From JBOFBH01 sp051657715 (lineage in GTDB: Bacteria > Actinomycetota > Actinomycetes > Actinomycetales > Angustibacteraceae): DNA of 64,000 nucleotides. Below, in pieces: positions 1-9,196 of this stretch (positions within the stretch are counted from its first letter, which is position 1; the number at the start of each line of letters is the position of its first letter). The translations under genes and the position numbers were made by a program. The stretch lies in the NCBI GenBank assembly GCA_051657715.1, contig JBOFLF010000004.1, positions 1 to 64,000 of the forward strand. Direction: 5' to 3'. The notes beneath the pieces are model-generated. The model ran no database searches. It was not told the origin of the DNA and saw nothing but the letters and a program-made list of their open reading frames with translations.

Positions 1-1108
1 GTTCGTAGAGCAGGTAGTCCTCGCGGGTCCCGTTGCGCTGGGCGGTAGCGCCGTGCAGCGTCCCGCACCGGGTGAAGCCGGCCTGTTCGGCGACCCGTCG
101 GGACGCGGTGTTGCCGCGGGCGACCCGCAACGTCACCCGGTGCTGGCCGAGTCCGCCGTCCGCCGCGCAGATCAGGGCGTGCCGCGCGGCTAGCCGGACA
201 GCATCGGTCATCACTCCTCGACCGCGAGCATCCGGATGCGCCCAGTAGCCGATCTCGGGCTCTGGCTCTGGTCCGTCCAGGTGCATCACCGCGACCGAGG
301 CCAGGCAGTCGTCGTCATCGGGGTCGGCGACGCACCAGTAGACCCCGGCGCCGGCGGCGTGCTGGTCCTCGCGGGAACGCACGTACCACTGGGCGTCGGC
401 GGGCGTGTAAGGCGTGGGCAACTGGGTGAGCCAGAACTGGGTGAGCGGGTCACGGCAGGCCTCGACCACTCGGGGAGCGTCCGTGGCCACCCATGGACGC
501 AGCAGAACCCGATCGCCGCGTAGCGGTGGTGCTTCGAGCCACCGGCCGCGCGGTCGTAGCGGTTCGGCGCGAACCACGGAGCCGATCCAGCCGTCGTGCC
601 GCAGGCCGCGCTGTTGGCACAGCCCCCGAACCGTGCCGTCGGTGGTGAAGCCGCACGCCCACGCCACCCGCCGGGACGCCCAGTTGTCGACGTGCGCCGA
701 CCAGTGCACGACCGTGAGGTCAGCTTCCTCGAAACCCCATCGCAGGGCGGCGCGCAGCGCCCGGCTCATCACCCCGCGGCCGCGGGCCCATCCGCTCAAG
801 GCGAAACCGACGTCGGCCGCGCCTGATCCCGAGGGGCGCAGGTCGAGGTTGCCGGCGAACCGCCTGCCCTCGGCGCTGTGCTGCGCCTCGATCGCGAACG
901 ACCAGCTGGTGTCCTGCTCCCAGCCCTGAGGGCGGCTGGCGACGAACTGCTCAGCATGCCGCCGCTTGTACGGCACCGGGACCGTCGTCCACTGCTGCAC
1001 CTGTGGGTCGGTGCACATGGTGACCAGCGCGGTGACGTCGCCGGTGACGTGTGGGCGCAGGACGAGCAGGTCCGGCCCGGATCCATCGGTGAGCGTGGGA
1101 GGGATCAC
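1..1108 (-). CDS. Tandem GNAT-family N-acetyltransferase (3' end outside window)
   Basis: Open minus-strand frame from a GTG at 1106-1108 that runs off the left edge with no stop (369 codons visible). It holds two copies of the GNAT fold. Each has the acetyl-CoA pyrophosphate-loop signature (ARGRGVMSRAL in the first half, ARGRGVMTDAV in the second) after a 'GFALSGW' or 'GYWAHPD' strand. The first half starts LLVLRPHVTGDV and the second starts GDRVLLRPW, the usual RimJ/RimL-type opening, so this is a fused pair of RimJ-like domains. The substrate is unknown; family members acetylate protein N-termini, amines or small molecules. It is divergent from secA, with a 298-bp gap. The start is a guess: no strong Shine-Dalgarno is visible. 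Confidence 0.8.
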   Translation of the reverse strand, partial: MIPPTLTDGSGPDLLVLRPHVTGDVTALVTMCTDPQVQQWTTVPVPYKRRHAEQFVASRPQGWEQDTSWSFAIEAQHSAEGRRFAGNLDLRPSGSGAADVGFALSGWARGRGVMSRALRAALRWGFEEADLTVVHWSAHVDNWASRRVAWACGFTTDGTVRGLCQQRGLRHDGWIGSVVRAEPLRPRGRWLEAPPLRGDRVLLRPWVATDAPRVVEACRDPLTQFWLTQLPTPYTPADAQWYVRSREDQHAAGAGVYWCVADPDDDDCLASVAVMHLDGPEPEPEIGYWAHPDARGRGVMTDAVRLAARHALICAADGGLGQHRVTLRVARGNTASRRVAEQAGFTRCGTLHGATAQRNGTREDYLLYE

Positions 1109-1406
1109 CGGGCCAAGCGTGGGGCCGCGGGACGGGTTCGGCAACCATGGCGCGCCGCCATCTCACCGCCGTGCCTGATCGGCGATCGCTGCCGTTGTCG
1201 TCCGGACGATCGCCGCGCCGATCCTCCGGGCGGTCCCGCCTGACGGCTCGCTCAACCGGTGCGGGTGGTGTGGCAGATCCGGGCCTTCAGGTCTTCGTGC
1301 GTACGATGGACCGGGCCTACGCGAGGTGGGCCGGTGCCGCCAGCGGTCGACGTGATGTGGTCGGAGCGTGGCACCCAGCAGCGGGGAGACCCACGGGAGA
1401 CATCGC

Positions 1407-4154
1407 GTGTCCAAGATCGTCGAGCGGATGCTGCGCGCGGGGGAGAAGCGGCAGCTGAAGAAATTGGTGGGTCTGGCTGACCAGGTGAACGCTCTGGAGA
1501 ACGACTTTCACCGGCTCTCCGACGCCGAGCTGCGTGAGGAGACTGACCGCTTCAGGTCGCGACTGTCGGAGGGTGAGACCTGTGACGACCTGCTGCCCGA
1601 GGCGTTCGCCACGGTCCGTGAGGCCGCGCGGCGCACGCTCGGCCAGCGGCACTTCGACGTCCAGATGATGGGTGGCGCGGCGCTACACCTCGGCAACATC
1701 GCGGAGATGCGCACCGGCGAGGGCAAGACATTGGTCGCCACCGCGCCGGCCTACCTCAATGCGTTGTCCGGCAAGGGTGTTCACGTGGTGACCGTGAACG
1801 ACTACCTGGCTGAGTACCAGTCCGATCTGATGGGTCGGGTGCACCGGTTCCTCGGCCTGACCACCGGGTGCATCCTGGCGCAGATGAACCCCAACCAGCG
1901 CCGGGAGATGTACCGCTGCGACATCACGTACGGCACTAACAACGAGTTCGGGTTCGACTACCTGCGGGACAACATGGCGTGGAGCGGTGAGGATCTGGTC
2001 CAGCGCGGCCACCACTTCGCGATCGTCGACGAAGTCGACTCGATCCTGGTGGACGAGGCCCGGACCCCGCTGATCATCAGCGGCCCCGCCGACCAGCCCA
2101 CCAAGTGGTACGTCGAGTTTGCCAAGGTCGTGCAGCGACTGCAGCGCGACCGGGACTACGAGGTGGACGAGAAGAAGCGCACGGTCGGCATCCTGGAGTC
2201 CGGGATCGACCGCGTGGAGGACTACCTCGGCATCGGCAACCTGTACGAGAGCGCGCACACCCCGCTCGTCGGGTACCTGAACAACGCGGTCAAGGCCAAG
2301 GAGCTGTTCAAGCGCGACAAGGACTACGTGGTGATGAACGGCGAGGTGCTCATCGTCGACGAGCACACCGGCCGCATCCTGGCGGGCCGTCGGTACAACG
2401 AGGGTATGCACCAGGCCATCGAGGCCAAGGAAAGCGTGCCGATCCTCAACGAGAACCAGACGCTGGCCACCATCACGCTGCAGAACTACTTCCGGATGTA
2501 CGACAAGCTGTCCGGGATGACCGGAACGGCCATGACGGAGGCCGCCGAGTTCAACCAGATCTACAAGCTCGGTGTGGTCGAGATTCCGACCAACCAGCCG
2601 ATGGTTCGGATCGATCAGCCGGACCTGGTGTACCGCACGGAGGACGTCAAGTTCGCCGCGGTCGTCGACGACATCGCGGAGAAGAACGAGGCTGGTCAGC
2701 CGGTGCTGGTCGGGACCACCAGCGTGGAGAAGAGCGAGCGGTTGTCCCAGCAGCTGAGCAAGCGAGGCGTGCCGCACGAGGTGCTGAACGCCAAGCAGCA
2801 CGCCCGGGAGGCGGCGATCGTCGCGCAGGCTGGGCGCAAGGGCTCGGTCACGGTGGCGACGAACATGGCGGGCCGGGGGACCGACATCATGCTCGGCGGC
2901 AACGCCGAGTTCATGGCGGTGGCTGAGCTGAAGCAGCAGGGCCTGGACCCGGTGGAGACTCCAGAGGAGTACGAGGAGGCGTGGCCGGCAGCATTGGAGG
3001 CCGCCCAGCAGGCGGTCACCCGTGAGCACGACGAGGTGACCGAACTCGGTGGCCTGTATGTGCTGGGTACCGAGCGTCACGAGTCCCGGCGGATCGACAA
3101 CCAGCTGCGCGGCAGATCCGGGCGTCAGGGCGATCCAGGGGAGAGCCGGTTCTATCTGTCCTTGCAAGACGACCTGATGCGCCTGTTCAACGCTGGCTTG
3201 GTCGATCGGGTCATGGCGACGTCCGGCATCGGCGACGACACCCCGATCGAGTCGCGGATGGTGTCCCGGTCGATCGCCTCGGCGCAAAGCCAGGTAGAAG
3301 CGCAGAACTTCGAGATCCGCAAGAACGTCCTGAAGTACGACGACGTGTTGAATCGGCAACGCGAGGTCATCTACGCCGAACGACGGCGGGTCTTGGAGGG
3401 GGAGGACCTGCAGGAGCAGATCCGGCTCTTCATCGACGATGTCGTCACCGGCTACGTGACCGAGGCCACCACGGACAGGTTCGCCGAAGAGTGGGACCTG
3501 GATCACTTGTGGACCGCGTTGCGTGCGCTCTACCCGGTGGGCATCACCGTGGACGAGCTGCTGGAGGAGGCGAGTGGTCGTGCGGGTCTCACCACCGACA
3601 TGGTGATCACCGAGCTGAAGTCCGATGCGCAGGTGGCGTACGACCAGCGCGAGAAGAGCTTGGGCGAAGACGTGATGCGTGAGTTGGAGCGGCGAGTCGT
3701 GCTGAGCGTTCTGGACCGCAAGTGGCGTGAACACTTGTACGAGATGGACTACCTGCAAGAGGGGATCGGCCTGCGGGCGATGGCTCAACGCGATCCACTC
3801 GTGGAGTACCAGCGCGAGGGTTTCCAGCTCTTCACCGCGATGAACGAGGCGATCAAAGAGGAGTCCGTCGGCTACCTCTTCAACCTCGAGGTCGAGGTCG
3901 AGCAGTCTGCCGGCGACCCTGCGGACGAGCCGGCCGCTACGCACGCGCCGCAGATCAACGCCAAGGGGCTGGGTCAGCCCGACCAGCGCGCCCACCTTCG
4001 CTACACCGCGCCGACCGTCGACGGCGAAGGAGGCTTGCAGGTCCGTACGGAAGAGGACGCCGCCGAGGATGCCGACTCACGGACGTCGAAGGCGCCACCT
4101 CGAGCCAGTCGTCCTCGATCGAACCGAAGCAAGGCCAAACGCCGACGTCGGTGA
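1407..4154 (+). CDS. secA: Preprotein translocase subunit SecA
   Basis: ATPase motor that drives unfolded preproteins through SecYEG at the membrane. 915 aa from the GTG at 1407, chosen because the protein then begins VSKIVERMLRAGE as in actinobacterial SecA and GGGAG lies about 8 nt upstream; an upstream ATG at 1368 would add 13 unrelated residues. Walker A MRTGEGKT is at about residues 101-108. The Walker B region has DEVDSILVDEART, and the helicase-like motif NMAGRGTDIMLGGN is present. The full length with nucleotide-binding, preprotein cross-linking and helical scaffold regions fits housekeeping SecA1 rather than the shorter SecA2. The C-terminus is a basic tail (KAKRRRR) without the Cys-rich SEC-C zinc module, as is common in actinobacteria. 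It stands alone, with a strong hairpin just after the stop. Confidence 0.98.
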   Translation: MSKIVERMLRAGEKRQLKKLVGLADQVNALENDFHRLSDAELREETDRFRSRLSEGETCDDLLPEAFATVREAARRTLGQRHFDVQMMGGAALHLGNIAEMRTGEGKTLVATAPAYLNALSGKGVHVVTVNDYLAEYQSDLMGRVHRFLGLTTGCILAQMNPNQRREMYRCDITYGTNNEFGFDYLRDNMAWSGEDLVQRGHHFAIVDEVDSILVDEARTPLIISGPADQPTKWYVEFAKVVQRLQRDRDYEVDEKKRTVGILESGIDRVEDYLGIGNLYESAHTPLVGYLNNAVKAKELFKRDKDYVVMNGEVLIVDEHTGRILAGRRYNEGMHQAIEAKESVPILNENQTLATITLQNYFRMYDKLSGMTGTAMTEAAEFNQIYKLGVVEIPTNQPMVRIDQPDLVYRTEDVKFAAVVDDIAEKNEAGQPVLVGTTSVEKSERLSQQLSKRGVPHEVLNAKQHAREAAIVAQAGRKGSVTVATNMAGRGTDIMLGGNAEFMAVAELKQQGLDPVETPEEYEEAWPAALEAAQQAVTREHDEVTELGGLYVLGTERHESRRIDNQLRGRSGRQGDPGESRFYLSLQDDLMRLFNAGLVDRVMATSGIGDDTPIESRMVSRSIASAQSQVEAQNFEIRKNVLKYDDVLNRQREVIYAERRRVLEGEDLQEQIRLFIDDVVTGYVTEATTDRFAEEWDLDHLWTALRALYPVGITVDELLEEASGRAGLTTDMVITELKSDAQVAYDQREKSLGEDVMRELERRVVLSVLDRKWREHLYEMDYLQEGIGLRAMAQRDPLVEYQREGFQLFTAMNEAIKEESVGYLFNLEVEVEQSAGDPADEPAATHAPQINAKGLGQPDQRAHLRYTAPTVDGEGGLQVRTEEDAAEDADSRTSKAPPRASRPRSNRSKAKRRRR

Positions 4155-4160
4155 CGCGGG

Positions 4161-4197
4161 TGGGTTGTCACTGCGCTTCGAGCGCCGTGACAACCCA
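4161..4197. terminator. Hairpin between convergent secA and DUF6459 gene
   Basis: Perfect 11-bp arms (TGGGTTGTCAC at 4161-4171, GTGACAACCCA at 4187-4197) enclose a second stem GCGCT-TCG-AGCGC, giving one long two-tier hairpin. It starts 7 nt after the secA stop and overlaps the last codons of the convergent minus-strand gene, so it could end transcription from both sides. There is no T-tract on either side, typical of many high-GC intrinsic terminators. Confidence 0.7.
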
Positions 4198-4752
4198 ACG
4201 GCCGTCCGCTCCCTCCAATCGCAGGGCGATAGCTCGAGCGCGGTGCGGGCCGGCCACGATCGCGCTGACCTCCGCGACCCCGTCAGCTGGCTCGCACACC
4301 CGTACGCTGACGACCCGAGCGGGAGTCCGTCCGCTGTGATCGCCGCGTCCGTTCCCCCGCCCATGCCCGGGTTGCCTCCTGGGCCGCGCTGGCGGAGTCC
4401 GGGATCGGATGGCATCGAAGACCTGTGGCGACGTCCATCTCACCAGCTGACTGGCCCGCCGGTCACCGGCCATGACCTCGATGATCACCTGGACGAGTCC
4501 CCTGCTCCACCGCTGCGGGTCAGGAAGGTGCGCGCTGGAGGTGTGCACCGGGCCGAAGTCGTCGTCCTCCAGCGGTTCTGGGAGATGAGCCGGCCCGACA
4601 GCTAGCGCCAACGTGCCCTGCACCGACTGGCCTGAGTGGGGGTGGCGCTGGTGGCACGGGATCACGATCCGTCCGTCCAGCATCGATTCCACGGGTGGGA
4701 CGACGTCCGGGATTGGCCGGCGATGGAGCCGAGGAAGGTTGCACGAGGTCAT
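4168..4752 (-). CDS. DUF6459 (Rv3231c-type) hypothetical protein
   Basis: 194 aa. The C-terminal half has the recognisable pattern of this actinobacterial family: a VQVIIEVMAGDRRASQLVRW helix, an RTPARVVSVRVCEPADGV strand segment and a terminal LEGADGRWVVTALE strand. The N-terminal 70 residues are low complexity. The function is unknown; the domain resembles small alpha/beta folds and has no catalytic motif I can see. Its ATG overlaps the stop of the upstream LysM gene by 4 nt (ATGA), so the two are probably co-translated. It is convergent with secA, and its last codons form part of the shared hairpin. The family name is from memory of the motif pattern. Confidence 0.7.
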   Translation of the reverse strand: MTSCNLPRLHRRPIPDVVPPVESMLDGRIVIPCHQRHPHSGQSVQGTLALAVGPAHLPEPLEDDDFGPVHTSSAHLPDPQRWSRGLVQVIIEVMAGDRRASQLVRWTSPQVFDAIRSRTPPARPRRQPGHGRGNGRGDHSGRTPARVVSVRVCEPADGVAEVSAIVAGPHRARAIALRLEGADGRWVVTALEAQ

Positions 4753-5600
4753 CGGACGCCCTGCCCCTCATGCCCTGGGCGATCAGCTGCGGGTGCGGTA
4801 AGACGAGTCCCCGGGACGAGGTGGTCAGGGTCTGGCCCGATGGCCTGCCGGTTGGCCGACCACCACCGCGACACCTCGCGGGCGGTGTCCGCCTCCGAGG
4901 CCGATGGACCGAGGGCGTCCGTCACGATCGACCACAGGCACTCGCCTGATTGGACGACCACCTCGCCTGCACGACCGTCCCGAGGTGAGTCGCCAGCGTC
5001 GGTGCCCCGCCCACTTGTCGCCGTCGAGAGGTCTTCGTACCGGGTTGGTGCCGGTCGGATCCCCCACGCCGGCGCTGGCAACCAGTCGGCTCCGGCCGAG
5101 TCGATCGGACCAAGCCACGAGGCGACCGTAGGCGGGTGAACTGCCCCACTCGACCCGTACGCAGGGTGGCCGCTGAAGACCAAGCCCCCGCTGAGAACCG
5201 CCCCGACAAGACGACGGGTCGCTCGTGGGCTGCACCTGATCGCCCACCGAGACCAGCTGAGGCGGTGTCGCGAGACCAGGGCGAGCGAGGTGATGCCGGC
5301 GCACAGCGTCAGCCGGGCCATCATGACGAGCAGGGCGCTCCCGGCTACCAGCAGGAGCGCATCGTCTGGTGTCCGCGCACCTGCCGTCCACGAGTGCAGC
5401 AGCCATGTGGTGAGAGCCCAGCAGATCCAGCACAGGCCAGCGATGGCCGCGAGGGTGAGCGCTCCGCGGGCCAACCCAGCCGTCCAGAGTGGCCGAGCCT
5501 GGATGCCATCGCATGTGGTGGGCCACTCTCTTGCACTTCTGCGGGAGATGACTCTCGGATGCACTGAAGTCACACGAGCTTTGTTTGATGCTGTTTGCAT
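4749..5600 (-). CDS. Membrane protein with C-terminal LysM domain
   Basis: 283 aa. It has two clear hydrophobic segments at roughly residues 46-70 and 82-112 and a weaker one near 133-150. A proline/aspartate-rich linker follows, then a LysM module at about 207-270 (GEVVVQSGECLWSIVTDAL ... VPGTRLTAP). LysM binds peptidoglycan or chitin-type glycans, so an envelope role with the LysM module outside the membrane is likely. The start is the ATG at 5598-5600, preceded by GAAGG at good spacing; a GTG nine codons further in is possible. It is first in a two-gene operon with the DUF6459 gene. The region upstream (5600-5700) is relatively AT-rich and probably holds divergent promoters. Confidence 0.75.
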   Translation of the reverse strand: MQTASNKARVTSVHPRVISRRSAREWPTTCDGIQARPLWTAGLARGALTLAAIAGLCWICWALTTWLLHSWTAGARTPDDALLLVAGSALLVMMARLTLCAGITSLALVSRHRLSWSRWAIRCSPRATRRLVGAVLSGGLVFSGHPAYGSSGAVHPPTVASWLGPIDSAGADWLPAPAWGIRPAPTRYEDLSTATSGRGTDAGDSPRDGRAGEVVVQSGECLWSIVTDALGPSASEADTAREVSRWWSANRQAIGPDPDHLVPGTRLTAPAADRPGHEGQGVR

Positions 5601-5774
5601 CCACTTACCTTCATGTAGTTCGGGATGCTGGTCAAGGGTGCCAAGATGAAGCTGTGGACAGCGATGAGGCAGAAGCTCGGATAGGTCTGCGCAGATGCAT
5701 GCTGGCTCGATCTAGCCCGTCGCTCCTGTCGCGCTTGCTTCGGCGAGCGGCCAGGGATGGGGCAGGCTGGGGTG

Positions 5775-6362
5775 ATGCGGTGGGATCGGTTATTCGACGA
5801 CCTGGAGGGTCAGCTCGCCGCGCAGGCGTCTGCCGAGCTGGCCGCGGAGGTGGCGGAGCGCACTCGGGCGGAACGGGCGTCGATCACGGTCGCGGACCGG
5901 CTCGCCGCCTGGCTTGGCCGCTCATGCACGATCCACGCCCAGGGGGACGTCCGGATCGTGGGCACCCTTTGCGAGGTGGCCGCGCAGTGGGCGGTGGTCG
6001 AGGAGCCGTTTGGTCCGGTGCTGCTGCTGACCGCGTCGGTCACCGGGGTGCACGGCATCGGGAGCGGTGCCGATCGCAGCCAGGCGTCCGGGGTGGGCCG
6101 ACGACTCGGGCTCGGTGTGGTGCTGCGCGGCATCGCTCGTGACCGCACACCGGTCCGGATCACGTTGGTGACAGGTGACGTCGTGGTCGGAACGATCGAC
6201 GCGGTCGGCGCCGATCACCTCGATCTCGCCGAGCACGCCGCGGACGTACCCCGCCGGATGGCTCAGCTACGAGGCGCTCGACTGGTGCCGTGGTGGTCGA
6301 TGACGTGTGTGCGTCCCGCGTCACCCGCCACCGGTTCGAGGGTCGGAATGAGCGGCGGATGA
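5775..6362 (+). CDS. Conserved hypothetical protein
   Basis: 195 aa from the ATG at 5775 (MRWDRLFDDLEGQLAAQ); a longer frame from 5757 adds six residues without support. The N-terminus is helical and acidic (DDLEGQLAAQASAELAAEVAERTRAE). It is followed by beta-rich sequence containing two short Sm-like strand patterns (GDVRIVGTLCEV and GDVVVGTIDAVGADHLDL), which suggests an LSm-like barrel. Proteins of this kind are common in actinobacteria and uncharacterised; I do not know the function. The C-terminus after 'RGARLVPW' is poorly conserved-looking. It is convergent with the HTH gene at 6412. Confidence 0.65.
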   Translation: MRWDRLFDDLEGQLAAQASAELAAEVAERTRAERASITVADRLAAWLGRSCTIHAQGDVRIVGTLCEVAAQWAVVEEPFGPVLLLTASVTGVHGIGSGADRSQASGVGRRLGLGVVLRGIARDRTPVRITLVTGDVVVGTIDAVGADHLDLAEHAADVPRRMAQLRGARLVPWWSMTCVRPASPATGSRVGMSGG

Positions 6363-6411
6363 TCAAGCGCGACTGGGTGTGGAGTCCACCCGACCGAACG
6401 CTGCACCCGCG

Positions 6412-6699
6412 CTAGCCGTGATCGGTGCTGACCGACGCGCGGTCGACCCCGGCCAGTTCGTGCCCCTCGGCACCCTCGCCGTCCGCGCCAGGGAACGGGT
6501 GGTCATCGACGTACTGCTTGGTCCTGCTGTACATGCGGGCGATGTACTCCTCGAGCGCGGCGGTCTCGACTCGCCACTGGCCGCGGCCTCCGACCTTGAT
6601 TGCGGGCAGCTCACCGGACCGGACGAGGGCGTACGTCTGAGCCGGCGAGATGGAGAGAGTCTCCGCGACGTCGGTCAGGGTGAGGAACCGTGGCGCCAT
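6412..6699 (-). CDS. Excisionase/BldC-type helix-turn-helix DNA-binding protein
   Basis: 95 aa. Residues 5-55 form a winged HTH of the MerR/excisionase type: FLTLTDVAETLSISPAQTYA, then LVRSGELPAIKVGGRGQWRV, a classic 'helix-helix-wing' where GQWRV is the wing strand, followed by EEYIARMY. The tail is acidic and probably disordered. Such small proteins act as transcription factors or nucleoid-associated regulators in actinobacteria (BldC is one example); no phage genes are nearby, so this is not a prophage excisionase. The ATG at 6697-6699 has GGAGGAG upstream at good spacing. Its target is unknown. Confidence 0.8.
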   Translation of the reverse strand: MAPRFLTLTDVAETLSISPAQTYALVRSGELPAIKVGGRGQWRVETAALEEYIARMYSRTKQYVDDHPFPGADGEGAEGHELAGVDRASVSTDHG

Positions 6700-6953
6700 T
6701 CGTCGTCTCCTCCGCCTGGCTCGTTGATGGTTCTGAGCGGCGGCCGCGCGATTCGCGAGCCATGGCCCGGACCTGGCAGCTGCGGACGCTCACGACTGAG
6801 TATTCCATCGCGGTTCGCTTCGCGTGTTCGCCCTGTGGACAGGCATCGTGCAGGTGCTGTCGAATCCGCCACAGTAGTGGCGTAGCTGACGCATCGTGAG
6901 GCCGTCTTACTCATCGGCATCAGACGCGTAGGCGCCAGGCACGGGTCATCGAG

Positions 6954-7655
6954 ATGGATCAGGGGGGTCGCAGGGTGGTTGCTTCTCTAGTGACGGGCCG
7001 AGACTCACAGGACGGGCAGGTCACGTTGGCCCGCCGACTTCGCCATCCATCCTGGGCCGATCCGCGGCTCCTGCTGGGGCTCGTGCTGGTGCTGGGGGCG
7101 ACGATCGGCGGGGCGCTGGTCATCAGGTCTGCCGACAGCTCGGTGCAGATGTTGGCAGCTACCCGCAGCTTGTCACCAGGCGAGACGCTGACCGAATCGG
7201 ATCTCACTGTCGTCCGAGTCCGGATGAGCGCTGGGCGCGACCGGTACGTGACGTCGGATGCTCCGGTCCGCGACCGGACCGTGCTGCGTGCTGTGGGGCC
7301 GGGTGAGCTGCTGGCTGCTGGCGCTGTCGGTCCACCGGACGCGGTGCAGCTGCGTCCGGTGGCAGTGCCGATCACCTCGGACGGCGTCGACATTCTGTCT
7401 GGCGGGTTAGTGGACGTCTGGGTGGCTGAGCCTGATCCGGACAAGGCTGAGACGTTTGACGATCCACGACAGATCGCGGCCCAGGTGGCGGTAGCCGGCC
7501 GCACCACCGCCTCTGGTCCGCTGGGCTCGGCCACCGCGACGACGGTCCGGTTGCTGCTCCCGCCGGGCCTGTTGCCCCAGGTGATCGGTGCGGTCAACAA
7601 CGGAGCCCGAGTCACCCTCGTACCGGTGCCGACCGCCGGCCGCCCCGGACGATGA
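6954..7655 (+). CDS. CpaB/RcpC-like SAF-domain membrane protein
   Basis: 233 aa. A basic N-terminus is followed by one transmembrane helix (LLLGLVLVLGATIGGALVI, about 39-57), then an SAF domain (ATRSLSPGETLTESDLTVV ... VGPGELLAAGAVG) like that in CpaB/RcpC and FlgA proteins. CpaB takes part in Flp/Tad pilus assembly in the envelope. The stop overlaps the start of the CpaE-like gene (ATGA at 7652), so the two are translationally coupled. No TadA, TadB/C, prepilin or secretin genes are in the window, so pilus function is inference. A GTG at 6975, preceded by a G-rich stretch, is an alternative start. Confidence 0.75.
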   Translation: MDQGGRRVVASLVTGRDSQDGQVTLARRLRHPSWADPRLLLGLVLVLGATIGGALVIRSADSSVQMLAATRSLSPGETLTESDLTVVRVRMSAGRDRYVTSDAPVRDRTVLRAVGPGELLAAGAVGPPDAVQLRPVAVPITSDGVDILSGGLVDVWVAEPDPDKAETFDDPRQIAAQVAVAGRTTASGPLGSATATTVRLLLPPGLLPQVIGAVNNGARVTLVPVPTAGRPGR

Positions 7656-9196
7656 GCGGCGCGGCTCCGATCGCGCTCGCGATAACCGGGGGCTTGGAGA
7701 CCGGTCTGGCGGCTCGCGTGGCAGCCGCGCCGGACCTCGCGGTGGTCCGCCGGTGTGCTGATCTGGCTGATTTGCTGGGCCTGGCGGCCAGTCGGCAGGT
7801 GCGGGCAGCGGTGTTGACTGCCGACTTGCGCGGCCTGGACGCCGACGCGATCGCTCGGCTGGCACTTGCCGGGTGCGCGCCTGTGGTGCTCGTGGAGGAT
7901 GACCAGGCGAGGACCATCACCCGGTGGCACCAGCTGGGGGTGTCCGCCGTGGTGCCGGTTGGGGCGGAGCCGGTCAGCGATCACGCGGTGCTCGATCGGG
8001 TCATTGAGATGGTGCGTGCCGTGCTCGGCGGCCAGGGAGATCCGCAGCGTCGGTCCGGCACGCTGAGCCCGAGAAGCCTCGGTGACGAGTCATCAGCATC
8101 ACTGTCGACGACTGCCACACCGGGCCTGGGGATGTCCCCGCCTCAGTCCGATTCGCAACGGGTTGCTGAGGCGATGCCCGCTGGTGTGCGCTATCGGGAC
8201 AACGGCGCCGTGGCGCCGGGGTGGGCCGATCCGGCGGCACCGCATGTTGATCTCGAGGTGTCGGATTCCGACCCGATGGGTGGTCGTCCGGCGACCGGCG
8301 ACAGCCGGTCCGACACCGGCGCGTCAGGTTCGAACAGGGCGCAAGACGGTGGTTCTGCTGTGGACCGCGGCCGGGTGGTGGCCGTGTGGGGTCCAGCGGG
8401 CGCCCCCGGCCGTAGCACCGTGGCCATCGGCCTCGCCGCGGAGGTGGCCGCAGGTGGTCTCGAGGCGCTGCTGGTCGACGGCGACACGTACGCGGCAAGC
8501 ATTGCCCAGACGCTGGGGCTGCTGGACGAGGCCCCTGGCCTAGCCGCCGCAGCTCGAGCCGCCGATCACGGCGGTCTTAATCTCGTGGAGCTGGCTCGTC
8601 GCGCGCCTGCGGTCGGTCCGAAGCTGCGGGTGCTGACCGGTATCAGCCGTGCCCACCGATGGCCGGAGCTGAGGGGGCCGTCACTCGAAGCCGTTCTGAC
8701 CGTGGCACGTGGCCTGGCCGACTGGGTGGTCGCTGACACCAGCTTCTGCCTGGAGCAGGACGAAGAACTCGTGTACGACACAGCGGCGCCGCGCCGGAAC
8801 GCCGCGACCCTCGTCGCGGTGCAGAGCGCCGACACCGTGGTCGCGGTGGGCTCCGCGGACCCGGTCGGTCTGCAGCGACTGGTCCGTGGCCTCCAGGATC
8901 TGGTTGAGGTGACGGCAACCACCCCCGTTGTGGTGGTGAACCGGGTGCGGTCGAGCTCGGTGGGGTCCAGCCCTGCCCGGCGGATCCGTGACGCGCTCCG
9001 GCGATATACCGGTGTCGAGGATCCGCTCCTGATCCCAGACGACGGTGCCGCTCTGGACGCGGCCATGCTTGCCGGACGCACCTTGGTCGAGCACGCGCCA
9101 ACCTCTCCGGTCCGGCACGCGATGCTCGACCTGGCGATCCGCCTTGGCGCGGTATCACCATCGCCCGAGCGTCGGCGGCACCGGTTCGTCAGCTGA
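7652..9196 (+). CDS. CpaE-like MinD-family ATPase with pseudo-receiver domain
   Basis: 514 aa. Residues 1-125 look like a receiver-like alpha/beta domain without a conserved phosphorylation site. A variable linker runs 126-238, then a MinD/ParA-type domain (240-505) starting RVVAVWGPAGAPGRSTVAIG. The deviant Walker A reads GPAGAPGRST, with Arg254 where the family has the P-loop lysine and without the leading signature Lys. Later motifs remain: LLVDGDTYAASIAQ, WVVADTSF and VVVVNRVR. CpaE localises Tad pilus machinery. Translationally coupled to the CpaB-like gene. The missing P-loop lysine suggests altered or lost ATP hydrolysis. Confidence 0.75.
   Translation: MSGAAPIALAITGGLETGLAARVAAAPDLAVVRRCADLADLLGLAASRQVRAAVLTADLRGLDADAIARLALAGCAPVVLVEDDQARTITRWHQLGVSAVVPVGAEPVSDHAVLDRVIEMVRAVLGGQGDPQRRSGTLSPRSLGDESSASLSTTATPGLGMSPPQSDSQRVAEAMPAGVRYRDNGAVAPGWADPAAPHVDLEVSDSDPMGGRPATGDSRSDTGASGSNRAQDGGSAVDRGRVVAVWGPAGAPGRSTVAIGLAAEVAAGGLEALLVDGDTYAASIAQTLGLLDEAPGLAAAARAADHGGLNLVELARRAPAVGPKLRVLTGISRAHRWPELRGPSLEAVLTVARGLADWVVADTSFCLEQDEELVYDTAAPRRNAATLVAVQSADTVVAVGSADPVGLQRLVRGLQDLVEVTATTPVVVVNRVRSSSVGSSPARRIRDALRRYTGVEDPLLIPDDGAALDAAMLAGRTLVEHAPTSPVRHAMLDLAIRLGAVSPSPERRRHRFVS

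Noticed and set aside
1683..3995. 770-codon minus-strand ORF opposite secA
   Set aside because: It is a high-GC antisense shadow of secA: no family signature, biased toward His/Val/Leu/Arg, and fully covered by a gene with all SecA motifs.
6412..6699. Prophage excisionase
   Set aside because: HTH resembles excisionases but there is no integrase, attachment site or phage gene nearby.
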